From Bifidobacterium asteroides (GTDB lineage: Bacteria > Actinomycetota > Actinomycetes > Actinomycetales > Bifidobacteriaceae), in the NCBI RefSeq assembly GCF_009683175.1, contig NZ_WKKW01000001.1:868001-932000 (forward strand): a stretch of 64,000 nucleotides of DNA, given 5' to 3'. Within the stretch, counting starts at the first letter, position 1, and each line of letters opens with the position of its first letter. Shown piece after piece: positions 55,363 to 64,000 of this stretch. Made by a program: the position numbers and the translations under genes. The notes under the pieces were generated by a model. That model did no database searches. It was given only the letters and a program-made list of their open reading frames with translations, and was not told where the DNA came from.

Positions 55363-56244
55363 ATGAACACTAAAACCGAGAGTGACCGCCTCCTGGGAGC
55401 AGCCGACATCCGACGCCTCGCCGACCAGATCGGCATCCACCCCACCAAGCGACTGGGGCAGAACTTCGTCATCGATCCAGGGACTGTCCGCAGAATCGTC
55501 CGTCTGGCCAGGGTGGAATCTGGCCAGACCGTTCTGGAAGTGGGTCCTGGTCTGGGTTCCCTGACTCTCGGTTTGTTGGAGGCGGGCTGTCTGGTGACCG
55601 CCGACGAGATCGATCCCGTCCTGGCCCGGCAGCTGCCGCAGACCGTCCGCGAGCGCATGCCGGAGAGCCTGGAACGGCTGACCGTGATCCACCGGGACGC
55701 TCTGACCCTGACCCCTCAGCTGGCAGGCGACGCGGGCACGGCCACCGACCTGGTCATGGTGGCCAATCTGCCCTACAACGTAGCCACTCCGATCATTCTG
55801 ACCCTCCTGGCCCGGTTCGCCAATCTGAGCCGATTTCTGGTCATGGTCCAGAAGGAGGTGGCGGACCGGCTCACGGCCACCCCGGGCTCCAAGGTCTACG
55901 GCGCTCCCAGTCTGAAGCTGGCCTGGTACGGCCATGCCGCCCAGGCTGGCAGGATTGGGCGCCATGTCTTCTGGCCAGCCCCCAACGTGGACTCAGCCCT
56001 GGTCTCTTTCACCCGGGACAAAGATGGACGCGGACGCGGGGATGAGGGGACAAGAACCGAGGTCTTCTCCCTGATCGATGCCGCCTTCGGACAGCGCCGC
56101 AAGACCCTGCATGCCGCCCTGAAAGGTCTGGCGAACGCCGAAACCTTCCAGGCTGCAGGCATTGACCCTGCACGCCGGGGGGAAACCATGACCATCGAAG
56201 AGTTCGTCGCCCTGGAGCAAGCCCGCCGCGAGGTGACCGAGTGA
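55363..56244 (+). CDS. rsmA: 16S rRNA (adenine1518/1519-N6)-dimethyltransferase
   Basis: A 293-residue SAM-dependent enzyme (KsgA) that dimethylates two adenines near the 3' end of 16S rRNA during 30S maturation. The N-terminal KRLGQNFVID, motif I LEVGPGLGSLT and the catalytic NLPYN are intact. It follows the G5 protein by 33 bases and overlaps ispE by 4 (GTGA), the usual actinobacterial order. The ribosome-binding site is weak. Confidence 0.95.
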   Translation: MNTKTESDRLLGAADIRRLADQIGIHPTKRLGQNFVIDPGTVRRIVRLARVESGQTVLEVGPGLGSLTLGLLEAGCLVTADEIDPVLARQLPQTVRERMPESLERLTVIHRDALTLTPQLAGDAGTATDLVMVANLPYNVATPIILTLLARFANLSRFLVMVQKEVADRLTATPGSKVYGAPSLKLAWYGHAAQAGRIGRHVFWPAPNVDSALVSFTRDKDGRGRGDEGTRTEVFSLIDAAFGQRRKTLHAALKGLANAETFQAAGIDPARRGETMTIEEFVALEQARREVTE

Positions 56245-57161
56245 GCCCGGCAGCCGGAAGGGATGGCATTGCTCTCTACTGTCCCGCCAAAATCAATCTG
56301 AGGCTCCACGTTGGCCCGACCCGAGCCGACCTTGGAGGTCAACACCGCCTGGACACCATTTACAGCGCCGTGGGAATCTGGGATCGGGTGGAACTGCGCC
56401 AGAGAGAACCTGGCAGTGGCTTCCGCTTGACCCTGGAGGGCGAGCACCTGGGCGACCTGAACCGCCGGGATGCCGATCCATGCGCCAACCTGGCCGTCAA
56501 GGCCCTCCTGGCCATGGCCCAGGCCGCCGGACATCAGCCTGATATGTCCATCCACATCGTCAAGCGGATACCTGTGGGTGCCGGCCTGGCCGGCGGATCC
56601 GCGGATGCCGCCGGAACCATGCTGGGCCTGAACCGGCTCTGGAATCTAAGGATGCCTGCCGCCAAGCTGGATCGCATCGCTGCCGGTCTGGGCGCGGACC
56701 TGCCCTTCTGCCTGCATGGAGGGCTCAGCAGGGGGACAGGTTTCGGCCAGATTCTGGAACCCCTGGATCCGGATGGCCCACAGGCCCAGAGACTATCCCG
56801 AGCTGGGCTGACCGGGCACCTCCTTATCGGGGCCTACGATGACCAACTGAGCACAGCCCAGGTCTACAAGGCCTTCGACCTGATCGGACCCGATCCCCAC
56901 GACCTGAACGACCTGCAGGAGACCGCCTGCACCCTGCACCCGCGCTCGCGCAAGGCCCTGGACCTTGCCCGGCGGGCAGGCATCGGACCGGCCTTCGTCT
57001 CTGGGTCGGGCCCCTCGGTGGTGGTCATGGCCCCTCGACCCGAGCAGGCAATCGCACTGAAAAGGCTCTGGCGGGAGCAGAATGCAGTGGACAGGATCAT
57101 CGAGGCTGACTCGCCAGTCCTGCCCAGGATGGTCCCACTGCGAGTCACCCATGAACAGTAG
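56241..57161 (+). CDS. ispE: 4-diphosphocytidyl-2-C-methyl-D-erythritol kinase
   Basis: A 306-residue GHMP kinase of the MEP isoprenoid pathway. PAKINLRLHV is the N-terminal substrate motif, PVGAGLAGGSADAAGT the ATP-binding loop and FVSGSGPSVVV the C-terminal glycine motif. It starts with GTG in a GTGA overlap with rsmA, with GAGGTG 5 bases ahead. The presence of ispE shows that this organism uses the MEP route. Confidence 0.94.
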   Translation: MSPAAGRDGIALYCPAKINLRLHVGPTRADLGGQHRLDTIYSAVGIWDRVELRQREPGSGFRLTLEGEHLGDLNRRDADPCANLAVKALLAMAQAAGHQPDMSIHIVKRIPVGAGLAGGSADAAGTMLGLNRLWNLRMPAAKLDRIAAGLGADLPFCLHGGLSRGTGFGQILEPLDPDGPQAQRLSRAGLTGHLLIGAYDDQLSTAQVYKAFDLIGPDPHDLNDLQETACTLHPRSRKALDLARRAGIGPAFVSGSGPSVVVMAPRPEQAIALKRLWREQNAVDRIIEADSPVLPRMVPLRVTHEQ

Positions 57162-57171
57162 AGTAGGCAAC

Positions 57172-57783
57172 ATGACGAATCCCGAACCACTCGACGAACG
57201 CGAGGCCCGCAGGCAGTTCGTGCGACGGCGCCAGAAAATGGTCTTCACCATAGTCGTCAGCGCCCTGGTTGCCATCCTGATCATCTGCGGACTGATCATC
57301 TTCGGGTCCATCGGGCATACCGCCAAACACGCCAGCATCGCCAAGCCCAACTATGGTGTCGCCGTGCCCTGCCCGCCCGACAATGCCAAGCTGGTCAACC
57401 ATCCCGACATCCGCGTGCGGGTGCTCAACGGAACCAACAAGTCCGGTCTGGCCACCGCCCTGGCCGCAGCACTGCGCAATCGGGGATTCAACATGCAGGA
57501 TGTGGCGGACTATCCGGGCAAGACCGAGACAGCCCGCACCGAGATACGTTTCGGGGCTTCGGCCATTGACCGTGGCTACACTGTGGGGTCCCAATTCAAC
57601 GATGCGGTTTTGATCATGGACGACCGTAACGACGATCTGATCGACGTGGTCATAGGGGCCACCTTTACCGATCTGGACGACGAGGACAGCAACTCCGTCG
57701 TAGGCCGCAAGATCGAACCCATCAAGGGCTGCCAGACCGACCCCTCCTCCATGAAGAACCTGCCCAAGGCCCCCAAGGCCTGA
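57172..57783 (+). CDS. LytR_C domain membrane protein
   Basis: A 203-residue protein with one transmembrane helix (about 24-48, from MVFTIVVSALVAILIICGL) and an extracytoplasmic LytR C-terminal domain (about 80-190). The family opening is IRVRVLNGTNKSGLA and the later FNDAVLIMDD is a usual block. This domain is found alone or at the end of LytR-CpsA-Psr wall-polymer ligases and may bind wall glycopolymers. It lies 10 bases after ispE and is probably co-transcribed. Two ATGs are possible (57151, 57172); the second has AGAGTAGG ahead. Confidence 0.8.
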   Translation: MTNPEPLDEREARRQFVRRRQKMVFTIVVSALVAILIICGLIIFGSIGHTAKHASIAKPNYGVAVPCPPDNAKLVNHPDIRVRVLNGTNKSGLATALAAALRNRGFNMQDVADYPGKTETARTEIRFGASAIDRGYTVGSQFNDAVLIMDDRNDDLIDVVIGATFTDLDDEDSNSVVGRKIEPIKGCQTDPSSMKNLPKAPKA

Positions 57784-57895
57784 CGATGCAGATCCGGCGT
57801 ACTGTCGGATTCAACATCACGTAGCCACAATATTCGCCGCCAATTTTCGCAGTCTCCTGACCAAGGGCGCCCGCCCGGAAAGGTGTGACTTAGGG

Positions 57896-59326
57896 TCAGG
57901 CTTGGTCGGCGCCCTCTCTTTGCCACCAGTCCCTCAACTCCTGCTCGGCTGTCTGCTGGTCGACCGGGCCCTGATCCAGGCGATAGTCCAGCATGTGCCG
58001 ATAGGCGCGTCCCACCTGCGGCCCGGGTTTGAGGCCCAGAATCTGCATGATCTGTCGTCCGTCCAGGTCAGGCCGGATGGCATTCAGATCCTCCTGCTGA
58101 CGCAGTTGAGCCACCCTGTCCTCCAGCTCGTCCATGGCGGAAGAGAAAACCTGAGCCTTGCGCTTGTTGCGGGTGGTCGCATCGGCACGAGTCAGACGAT
58201 TGAGCCGCTCATAAAGCGGACCGGTCTCTCGGGCATAACGGCGGACAGCCGCATCGGTCCACCGCTCGTCCACATAGCCGTGGAAACGCAGGTGCATGGA
58301 GATCAGGTCACAGACGTCGGCGATCAGGTGGTGGTCGAAGCGCAGGGCCTTGAGGCGCTTGCGGGCCAACCGGGCTCCAACCACATCGTGATGATGGAAG
58401 CTGACCTTGCCGCCGGGCTCAAAGCGTCTGGTGGCGGGCTTGCCGATGTCGTGCAGCAGGGCGGCCAGGCGCAGGGTCAGATCCGGGGCGGGCACAGGTC
58501 CGTCAGGTCCGGTCTCCAGGGCTATGGCCCGATCCACCACCATCAGGGTGTGCTCAAAGACGTCCTTGTGCCGGTGATGCTCGTCTATCTCCAGCTGCAG
58601 AGCCGGCACCTCGGGCAGAACGATGTCAGCCAGGCCGGACTGCACCAGGGCCTCGATGCCCTGGACGGGGTGGTCGGCCAGCATGAGCTTGGTCAGCTCG
58701 TCGCGAATCCGCTCGGCCGAGACGATACTGATTCGATCGGTCATGCGGGTGATGGCCTCTGCGGTCTCCGGAGCAATGGTGAATCCCAGCTGGGCCACGA
58801 ACCGCACAGCCCTCATCATCCGCAGGGGGTCGTCATCAAAGGACTGGCGGGGATCCACCGGGGTCCGCAACACCTGCTTGGCCAGGTCGTTGGCCCCCCG
58901 GTAAGGGTCCACGAAGACCAGGTCGGGCACCCGCAGGGCCATGGCATTGACGGTGAAGTCGCGCCGAGAAAGATCGCCCTCAAGGCTGTCCCCATAGTCC
59001 ACCTCGGGCTTGCGGGAGTCGGGATCATAAGTGTCTCGCCGGTAGGTGGTCACCTCCACCTTGACCTCGGTGCCATCAGGACGCCGCCGCAGCGCGCCCA
59101 GGGTACCGAATTTGCGTCCCATGTCCCAGAAACCCGACCCCCAGTGACGCAGGATGGGCTCGAACTGCTCGGGCCGGGCCGAGGTGCAGAAGTCCAGGTC
59201 GTGGGAGTGCCGGTGCAGGAGCAGATCGCGTACAGGACCCCCTACCAACGCCAGTTCAAATCCCTGCTCGGCGAAGAGGCGCCCGAGCTCGATGGCCTCC
59301 GGCCAGACTTGGAAATCCACGCTCAC
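57896..59326 (-). CDS. pcnA: CCA tRNA nucleotidyltransferase
   Basis: A 476-residue enzyme that adds or repairs the 3' CCA of tRNAs. The nucleotidyltransferase head has GGPVRDLLL (Gly29-Gly30) and the metal-binding DLDF (Asp43, Asp45), then RRDFTVNAMA and DPLRMMRAVRFVAQLG. A C-terminal HD domain (LAALLHDIGKP) is typical of actinobacterial enzymes. The tRNA gene in this window lacks an encoded CCA. The start is a GTG at 59326; a second GTG at 59320 with AAAGG 6 bases ahead is equally possible. It is divergent from the Nudix gene, as in other actinobacteria near oriC. Confidence 0.93.
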   Translation of the reverse strand: MSVDFQVWPEAIELGRLFAEQGFELALVGGPVRDLLLHRHSHDLDFCTSARPEQFEPILRHWGSGFWDMGRKFGTLGALRRRPDGTEVKVEVTTYRRDTYDPDSRKPEVDYGDSLEGDLSRRDFTVNAMALRVPDLVFVDPYRGANDLAKQVLRTPVDPRQSFDDDPLRMMRAVRFVAQLGFTIAPETAEAITRMTDRISIVSAERIRDELTKLMLADHPVQGIEALVQSGLADIVLPEVPALQLEIDEHHRHKDVFEHTLMVVDRAIALETGPDGPVPAPDLTLRLAALLHDIGKPATRRFEPGGKVSFHHHDVVGARLARKRLKALRFDHHLIADVCDLISMHLRFHGYVDERWTDAAVRRYARETGPLYERLNRLTRADATTRNKRKAQVFSSAMDELEDRVAQLRQQEDLNAIRPDLDGRQIMQILGLKPGPQVGRAYRHMLDYRLDQGPVDQQTAEQELRDWWQREGADQA

Positions 59327-59401
59327 CCTTTCCTACGGAGTTGATGCGCCTACTAGCATACCGTTACCCCACCTGCACATTACCTTACGTAAAGTTGGAG
59401 T

Positions 59402-60070
59402 ATGATTACGCCCGCGGACATGGCGCGCATGCTTGCACATAGCGCCGACTCTGCGGACACCCATGCCCACGGACAGCAGGGGCGGAACCACCTGGTGGAG
59501 ACTGTAAGCGAACGCCTGGATCCGCAGGTTCGCGAGCGCATACAGACCGAGGATGACGCTCCCACGCCTGCCCTCATGCCCCGGCACAAACATGCTTCCG
59601 GTCCTTCCACGTTCGCCTCCCTGGATGCCCAGGAGCTGCCTGTGGTGCGCGAATATTCGGCGGGCGGGCTGATCTTCGACCGGCATGACCGGGTGGCCAT
59701 CATCGCCCGGCACTCCCGCTCGGGCCATCTGGAATGGTGTCTGCCCAAGGGGCATATCGAGAAGGGGGAAACACCCGAGCAGACGGCGGTGCGCGAGGTC
59801 CATGAGGAGACGGGGATACTGGGTAGGGTGACCGACTCCATCGCTACCATCGACTACTGGTTCACCGGGACCAATCAGCGGGTCCACAAGCTGGTTCATC
59901 ATTTCGTCCTGCGGATGATCGGTGGATCCCTGAGCGTGGAGGGCGACCCCGATCATGAGGCCGAGGACGCCATCTGGGTGGACTTCTCTGACCTGACCTC
60001 GGTGCTCAGTTACCCCAATGAGCGTAAAATAGCCTGGCTCTACGCGAGGAAGTACAAAAAACAGCTATGA
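59402..60070 (+). CDS. Nudix hydrolase
   Basis: A 222-residue protein. A poorly conserved N-terminal 80 residues precede a Nudix domain with a full 23-residue Nudix box at 117-139 (G117, E122, then REVHEETG). Such enzymes hydrolyse nucleoside diphosphates linked to another group; the substrate is not evident. GGAG lies just 1 base ahead of the first ATG, so Met7 (59420) might be the true start. It overlaps the next gene as ATGA. The order Nudix, secreted protein, murJ is the standard actinobacterial cluster next to the CCA enzyme. Confidence 0.9.
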   Translation: MITPADMARMLAHSADSADTHAHGQQGRNHLVETVSERLDPQVRERIQTEDDAPTPALMPRHKHASGPSTFASLDAQELPVVREYSAGGLIFDRHDRVAIIARHSRSGHLEWCLPKGHIEKGETPEQTAVREVHEETGILGRVTDSIATIDYWFTGTNQRVHKLVHHFVLRMIGGSLSVEGDPDHEAEDAIWVDFSDLTSVLSYPNERKIAWLYARKYKKQL

Positions 60071-62271
60071 TCCAGACCCCCCTGCGCCCGAGCGGGCGCA
60101 CCAGCCAGCGCACTTATGCCTTCAACCGATGGACCCGAATCCTGCTGGCGATCGTCCTTCTGGCCGCGCTGGTGATGACTCCCTGGCATCCGACACCAGC
60201 CCTGGCTGCCACCAGTCATCAGAGCTCAGCCGAGGTGGCCCTGCGCTGGTCCACGCCAGTGGTGACCGACAAGTCCGGCTACGCCCTGCGCGCTGCGGTG
60301 ACCAACACCGCGAACCAGCCCATGGAGAATGCCCATCTGAGCGTATCCACCAGCGCCCTCTACTCCTTCAGCTCCCGGGCCGACATGCAGGCCTGGTCCG
60401 AAGGCCACGCCCGCATCCCCACCCCGGATGTGCTGGGTACACAGGCAGTACCGACAATCCCGACCGGGCAGAGCACCGAGGTTGCCGTCAACGTACCGGC
60501 TGATCAAGACGCGATCAAGAAGATGACCAGCTGGGGGCCCAAGCCCGTCCGACTCTCCTTGAGCGACGATCAGGGTCGGATCCTAGGCGATGTGTTCACC
60601 TTTCTGACCCGGACCTGGGATGGCCTGCCCACCGCAGGCACCCCCGCCCTGTCCCTGACCATGGTCCTGCCACTGACCTCCTCGGACTGGAACATTGACG
60701 ACAAGGCCATGACAGCGCTGATGACCCAGTCCAGTGCCGAATCCGAGTCAGGCTCGGGCAACGATAAAAACCGGAGTGTGACACTGACCCGCCAGGGGAC
60801 CCGCCGCCAGGAGGACCAGAGCCAGCTGCTGTCCAAACATGGGTCCCTGCAAGCCATGGGCGACCCGGTCTACCTGTCCGCCTTCGCCAACCGTCCCCAG
60901 ATACAAGGGCTGATTCAGCCAGCAGATTTCGACATCACCGGGTATGCGCCCCAGAGTCAGGACCGCTATACCCAGGCCGGTGTCACCCCGGAGGCCTGGA
61001 GTGCCCAGACCGCGGCCAAGCTCTATGGGGACGCGGCGCCTGGCGCGTACGCCTGGCAGGGTCGACAGGAGTGGACCATGGAATCCATCGCTGCGGCCCG
61101 CCGTGCCGGCTATCAGACGGTCATCGCCCCCCAGGGCTTCGAGGTCGGTGCCGGCACCTCCGCCCATACCGGCAAGTACACCATCGAAACCAAGGCCGGA
61201 AAGGTAACCGTCCTGTCGGCCCAGCGCGAGCTCAGCAACCTGGCCAGGGGCCACCCCAGCTCCACACGCGCCACCGGTGAGCAGACTCAGGCCGGGCAGA
61301 CGGCCCGCTTCATAGCCCAGAGCGCCTTCTATCAGATGGAACAACCCTACGCAGAACGCTCCCTTCTGGTCTGCTTCGATACCGATGAGGACACCCAGCA
61401 GGTGGACCGGATCATGACCGAGCTGGAGCATGCCCCTTGGATCAGCCTCAAGTCCATGGACGACCTGATGCAGGCGCCCGACTTCACCGGCGGGTCGTCG
61501 GGCCTGCTCAAGGCCCTGGAGCTCGGAAGCGCCAAGAGCGGCGCCAAACATGGCGATGGCCCGACAGGCACCCTGGACTCCCTGATCGCCAGCCGGGCTG
61601 ACATCGACCGATTCGCCACCTCCATCCTGGCTGACGACAAGCAGGATTCCCAACCCACCGCCAGCGCCTCGGCAGGCAAAACCGACAGCCAGGCCCTGGC
61701 CCGCCAGGATGCCGACGCCACCGCCCGCCAGCCCAAGGATCCGCATCAGTGGCTGAACCAGCTGACCGCTGCCCACGACGATCTGGCCCTGAAGTCCCTG
61801 GGGGGAACCGCAACCGCCGCTGACCTGGCCGATCAGGCTGAGGCCATATCCCACCGGCTCCTGGACGGGATCAGCATCACACCCAGCGAGTCATTGAACG
61901 TAGTCAGCGAGACGGCCTCCATGCCCGTCACCGTCAGCAACAGCCACCCCTACCCTGTCCACGCCCGCATCAGCGCTCGCACCGACTCCATGGAAATCGT
62001 CACCTCGCGCATGGCGGAGGCGGTCATTCCCGCCCGCTCCGAGGCCCAGGTGACTTTCAAGGTCAGGGTAGCGGCAGCCGGCAGAGCCAACGTGGACATC
62101 GGCCTGCTGGACAGTCAGGGCCGTCCATTCGGCCAAGTACGTCGGGCCCAGATCACCAGCAATCTGCGACTGAGCGACATGAGTGGCATGCTCATCATTG
62201 TCATCGCCGTGCTCCTGGGACTCCTGGGGCTCTGGCGGCAGTTCCACCGTACGAAGGACCCGGACGAATGA
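60067..62271 (+). CDS. DUF6049-type membrane-anchored surface protein
   Basis: A 734-residue exported protein with an N-terminal signal/anchor (about 22-48, ending PALAATSHQ), a long extracytoplasmic region and one C-terminal transmembrane helix (about 708-727) followed by RQFHRTKDPDE. It is mostly beta/alpha without catalytic motifs I recognise. Proteins of this size and layout occupy the position between the Nudix gene and murJ throughout actinobacteria (mycobacterial Rv3909 region) and are suspected to act in cell-wall assembly; function is unknown. It overlaps both neighbours as ATGA, so the three genes are translated together. Confidence 0.85.
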   Translation: MIQTPLRPSGRTSQRTYAFNRWTRILLAIVLLAALVMTPWHPTPALAATSHQSSAEVALRWSTPVVTDKSGYALRAAVTNTANQPMENAHLSVSTSALYSFSSRADMQAWSEGHARIPTPDVLGTQAVPTIPTGQSTEVAVNVPADQDAIKKMTSWGPKPVRLSLSDDQGRILGDVFTFLTRTWDGLPTAGTPALSLTMVLPLTSSDWNIDDKAMTALMTQSSAESESGSGNDKNRSVTLTRQGTRRQEDQSQLLSKHGSLQAMGDPVYLSAFANRPQIQGLIQPADFDITGYAPQSQDRYTQAGVTPEAWSAQTAAKLYGDAAPGAYAWQGRQEWTMESIAAARRAGYQTVIAPQGFEVGAGTSAHTGKYTIETKAGKVTVLSAQRELSNLARGHPSSTRATGEQTQAGQTARFIAQSAFYQMEQPYAERSLLVCFDTDEDTQQVDRIMTELEHAPWISLKSMDDLMQAPDFTGGSSGLLKALELGSAKSGAKHGDGPTGTLDSLIASRADIDRFATSILADDKQDSQPTASASAGKTDSQALARQDADATARQPKDPHQWLNQLTAAHDDLALKSLGGTATAADLADQAEAISHRLLDGISITPSESLNVVSETASMPVTVSNSHPYPVHARISARTDSMEIVTSRMAEAVIPARSEAQVTFKVRVAAAGRANVDIGLLDSQGRPFGQVRRAQITSNLRLSDMSGMLIIVIAVLLGLLGLWRQFHRTKDPDE

Positions 62272-64000
62272 GTTCCGTAGGGCGCAATTCCGCCATCATG
62301 GCCACGGGCACCGCGGCCTCCCGCGTAACCGGGCAGATCCGCACCATCCTGCTGGCAGCCGCCATAGGCACCACCGGTATCGCGGCCGACGCCTACCAGA
62401 CCGGCGCCATGATCCCTCAGGTCATGTTCACCCTGATCTCGGGCGGCATCTTCAACGCCGTCCTGGTCCCACAGATCGTGCGCACCCTCAAGGAGCGGGA
62501 CGCGGCAGACCGGCTGAACAAGCTGATCACGGTCGCCATGGTCCTCCTGGCCCTGCTGACCCTGCTGCTGATGCTGGGCACCCCGGTGCTGACCACCATC
62601 TATCTGAACTCCAAGTGGAACCCGGCCCAGCGGGCCCTGGCCAACTCCTTTACCCTCTGGTGCATGCCACAGGTCTTCTTCTACGGGCTCTACACGGTCC
62701 TGGGGCAGATCCTGGCAGCCAAGGGCCGGTTCACCGCATACGCCTGGAGCTCGGTGGGCGCCAACGTCATCAGCTGCCTGGGCTTCCTGGCCTTCATCCT
62801 CCTGTTCGGCAACGCCCGCAATCAGCCGGTCGGCTTCTGGGACAACGGCAAGGTGGCCCTGACCGCCGGGGCCTGGACCCTGGGAGTGGCCTTCCAAGCG
62901 CTTGTCCTCTTCATTCCCCTGATCATGAGCGGCTTCCGCTATCGTCCTCGCTGGGGCCTGCGCGGAATCGGCCTGCGATCCATGGGCTCGGTGGCGGCCT
63001 GGAGCATGTGCGTGGTCATCATCAACCAGCTGGCCAACGTGGTCAATGCCCGCATCAACAACGGCGCCCCCCTGGAGGGCAACCCGTTTGACATCGCCGG
63101 CAACGGCTCCTATCAGAACGCCTACACCATCTTCATCCTGCCCTACTCGCTGGTGGCCGTCTCGGTCAGCACGGCCCTCTTCCCCAAGTTGTCCAAGGCG
63201 GTTTCGGACGGCCGCATCGGGGATGCCCGCAATGATCTGAGCCAGGCCCTGCGCAATGTGGGACTGGTCATGTTCTTCTTCGCCGCAGTCCTGCTGGCGA
63301 TTCCAGTGCCCATCACCCGAGCCCTGCTGCCTTCGGTAAGCGTCCATGAGTCCGTCCTTATCTCAGGACCGCTGATAACCCTGTCCCTGGGGCTGGTTCC
63401 CACGAGCGCCTTCCTGCTCATTCAGCGCACCTTCTACGCCTTCGAGGATGGCCGACATCCCTTCATCTTCGCGGCCGTCTCCAACACCATTCAGGTGGCA
63501 CTGGTTCTGGTATCCATACGCCTGTTGCCTCCCCGTTACTGGGCGGCGATGGTAGGGCTGAGCCTGTCCCTGAGCAGCCTCCTCAGCTTCCCCGTCCTGG
63601 CTCACATGCTGCGCAGCCCCTTCCAAGGGAACCTGGACGAGCGGCGGATTCTTATCACCTACGCCAAGGCCTTCCTGGCTGCGGGATTGGCCCTGGCGGC
63701 CGCCCTGACGGTCAAAACCCCGGTGACCCACCTGGTCGGCGCCTGGATTCAGGGCCGGCAGGGTCACATGAGCTGGGTGCAGGCGCTCTTCATCTGCGTG
63801 GTCATCACCCTGCTGACGGCGGTCATCTATGTCGTGACCCTGGTAGCCCTGCGCACTGAGGAATTCATCCAGCTCCTGGTCGATCTGGCCCGTCGGCTGG
63901 GCAGGACAGCCCGGCACCCCGTCCGCAGCCTGGACGCACTGCAGGAGCGACCCTCCCGGCTGGCCGACCGCTCGGTCAGGGTGGTGCACTCCTCCTCCCC
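62268..64000 (+). CDS. murJ: Lipid II flippase MurJ (5' part)
   Basis: The gene begins in an ATGA overlap with the preceding gene and runs off the window; 577 codons are present with no stop. The product is a 13- to 14-helix MOP-superfamily protein that flips lipid-linked peptidoglycan precursor. Typical stretches are AIMATGTAASRVTGQIRTIL at the N-terminus, MIPQVMFTLISGGIFNAVLV in helix 2 and ILPYSLVAVSVSTALFPKLS in the middle. Actinobacterial MurJ often continues into a cytoplasmic pseudokinase tail; whether this one does lies outside the window. Confidence 0.94.
   Translation, partial: MSSVGRNSAIMATGTAASRVTGQIRTILLAAAIGTTGIAADAYQTGAMIPQVMFTLISGGIFNAVLVPQIVRTLKERDAADRLNKLITVAMVLLALLTLLLMLGTPVLTTIYLNSKWNPAQRALANSFTLWCMPQVFFYGLYTVLGQILAAKGRFTAYAWSSVGANVISCLGFLAFILLFGNARNQPVGFWDNGKVALTAGAWTLGVAFQALVLFIPLIMSGFRYRPRWGLRGIGLRSMGSVAAWSMCVVIINQLANVVNARINNGAPLEGNPFDIAGNGSYQNAYTIFILPYSLVAVSVSTALFPKLSKAVSDGRIGDARNDLSQALRNVGLVMFFFAAVLLAIPVPITRALLPSVSVHESVLISGPLITLSLGLVPTSAFLLIQRTFYAFEDGRHPFIFAAVSNTIQVALVLVSIRLLPPRYWAAMVGLSLSLSSLLSFPVLAHMLRSPFQGNLDERRILITYAKAFLAAGLALAAALTVKTPVTHLVGAWIQGRQGHMSWVQALFICVVITLLTAVIYVVTLVALRTEEFIQLLVDLARRLGRTARHPVRSLDALQERPSRLADRSVRVVHSSS

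Noticed and set aside
57902-59344. 480-codon open frame on plus opposite the CCA-adding enzyme
   Set aside because: Codon-for-codon shadow of the minus-strand gene with low-complexity composition.

Overview
The window looks like a chromosomal segment of a high-GC actinobacterium, most probably a Bifidobacterium. The clues are the actinobacterial gene orders (G5-domain/Rpf-like protein, rsmA, ispE; then the CCA-adding enzyme, Nudix hydrolase, DUF6049-type protein and murJ), a mycobacterial-type dCTP deaminase, an actinobacterial DUF4032 protein, and a giant wall-associated hydrolase resembling the bifidobacterial beta-L-arabinobiosidase HypBA2. The murJ cluster normally lies close to oriC in actinobacteria, and a 14-of-16 match to the ParB site parS at 36917-36932 agrees with an origin-proximal position. 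The species cannot be fixed from the sequence alone. No insertion sequence, phage gene or CRISPR array was seen.

Layout. 1-1106: 3' part of a cyclopropane fatty acid synthase. 1220-8876 (minus): seven-gene iron uptake operon in the order FTR1 permease, P19-like lipoprotein, DUF2318 membrane protein, two FtsX-like permeases, ABC ATPase, FMN-binding lipoprotein. 9036-16901: four amino-acid permeases of the AAT type, two of them a tandem duplication, with a 3-hydroxyacyl-CoA-dehydrogenase-like gene between. 17105-26999 (minus): a stretch of visibly lower GC holding the giant secreted glycosidase and a D-serine locus (regulator, dsdA, dsdX). 27167-33675 (minus): ilvC, an MFS transporter, apbE, purA and fba. 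33949-36358: nucleoside hydrolase and MFS transporter behind a clear promoter and operator. 36359-37231: non-coding, with parS. 37232: dcd. 38064-45409: a GH2-type glycosidase, GPH sugar transporter, LacI regulator and CMD-cupin protein, probably one sugar-utilisation locus. 45524-50171: rlmB, DUF4032 protein, MsmK/UgpC-type ATPase and a carboxymuconolactone-decarboxylase-like protein. 50343-53317: Ser/Thr kinase and a membrane-anchored DsbA-like thioredoxin. 53428-53782: tRNA-Thr and a candidate structured small RNA. 53905-64000: cell-wall, rRNA and tRNA maintenance genes, ending inside murJ.

How the genes work together. The iron operon combines a ferrous/ferric permease with a periplasmic-type P19 metal protein and an ABC/FtsX module, as in Campylobacter and Yersinia. 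The ApbE-type flavin transferase at 30 kb could load FMN onto its last gene product. The dsdX-dsdA pair imports D-serine and deaminates it to pyruvate, probably under the adjacent YheO/DauR-type regulator acting at the inverted repeat upstream of dsdX. The GH2/GPH/LacI set suggests uptake of an intact glycoside followed by cytoplasmic hydrolysis.

The least explained element is the ~214-nt transcript-like unit at 53569-53782. It has a consensus -10 box, three hairpins (two with TTCCCC-containing loops) and an intrinsic terminator, and it fits no gene.
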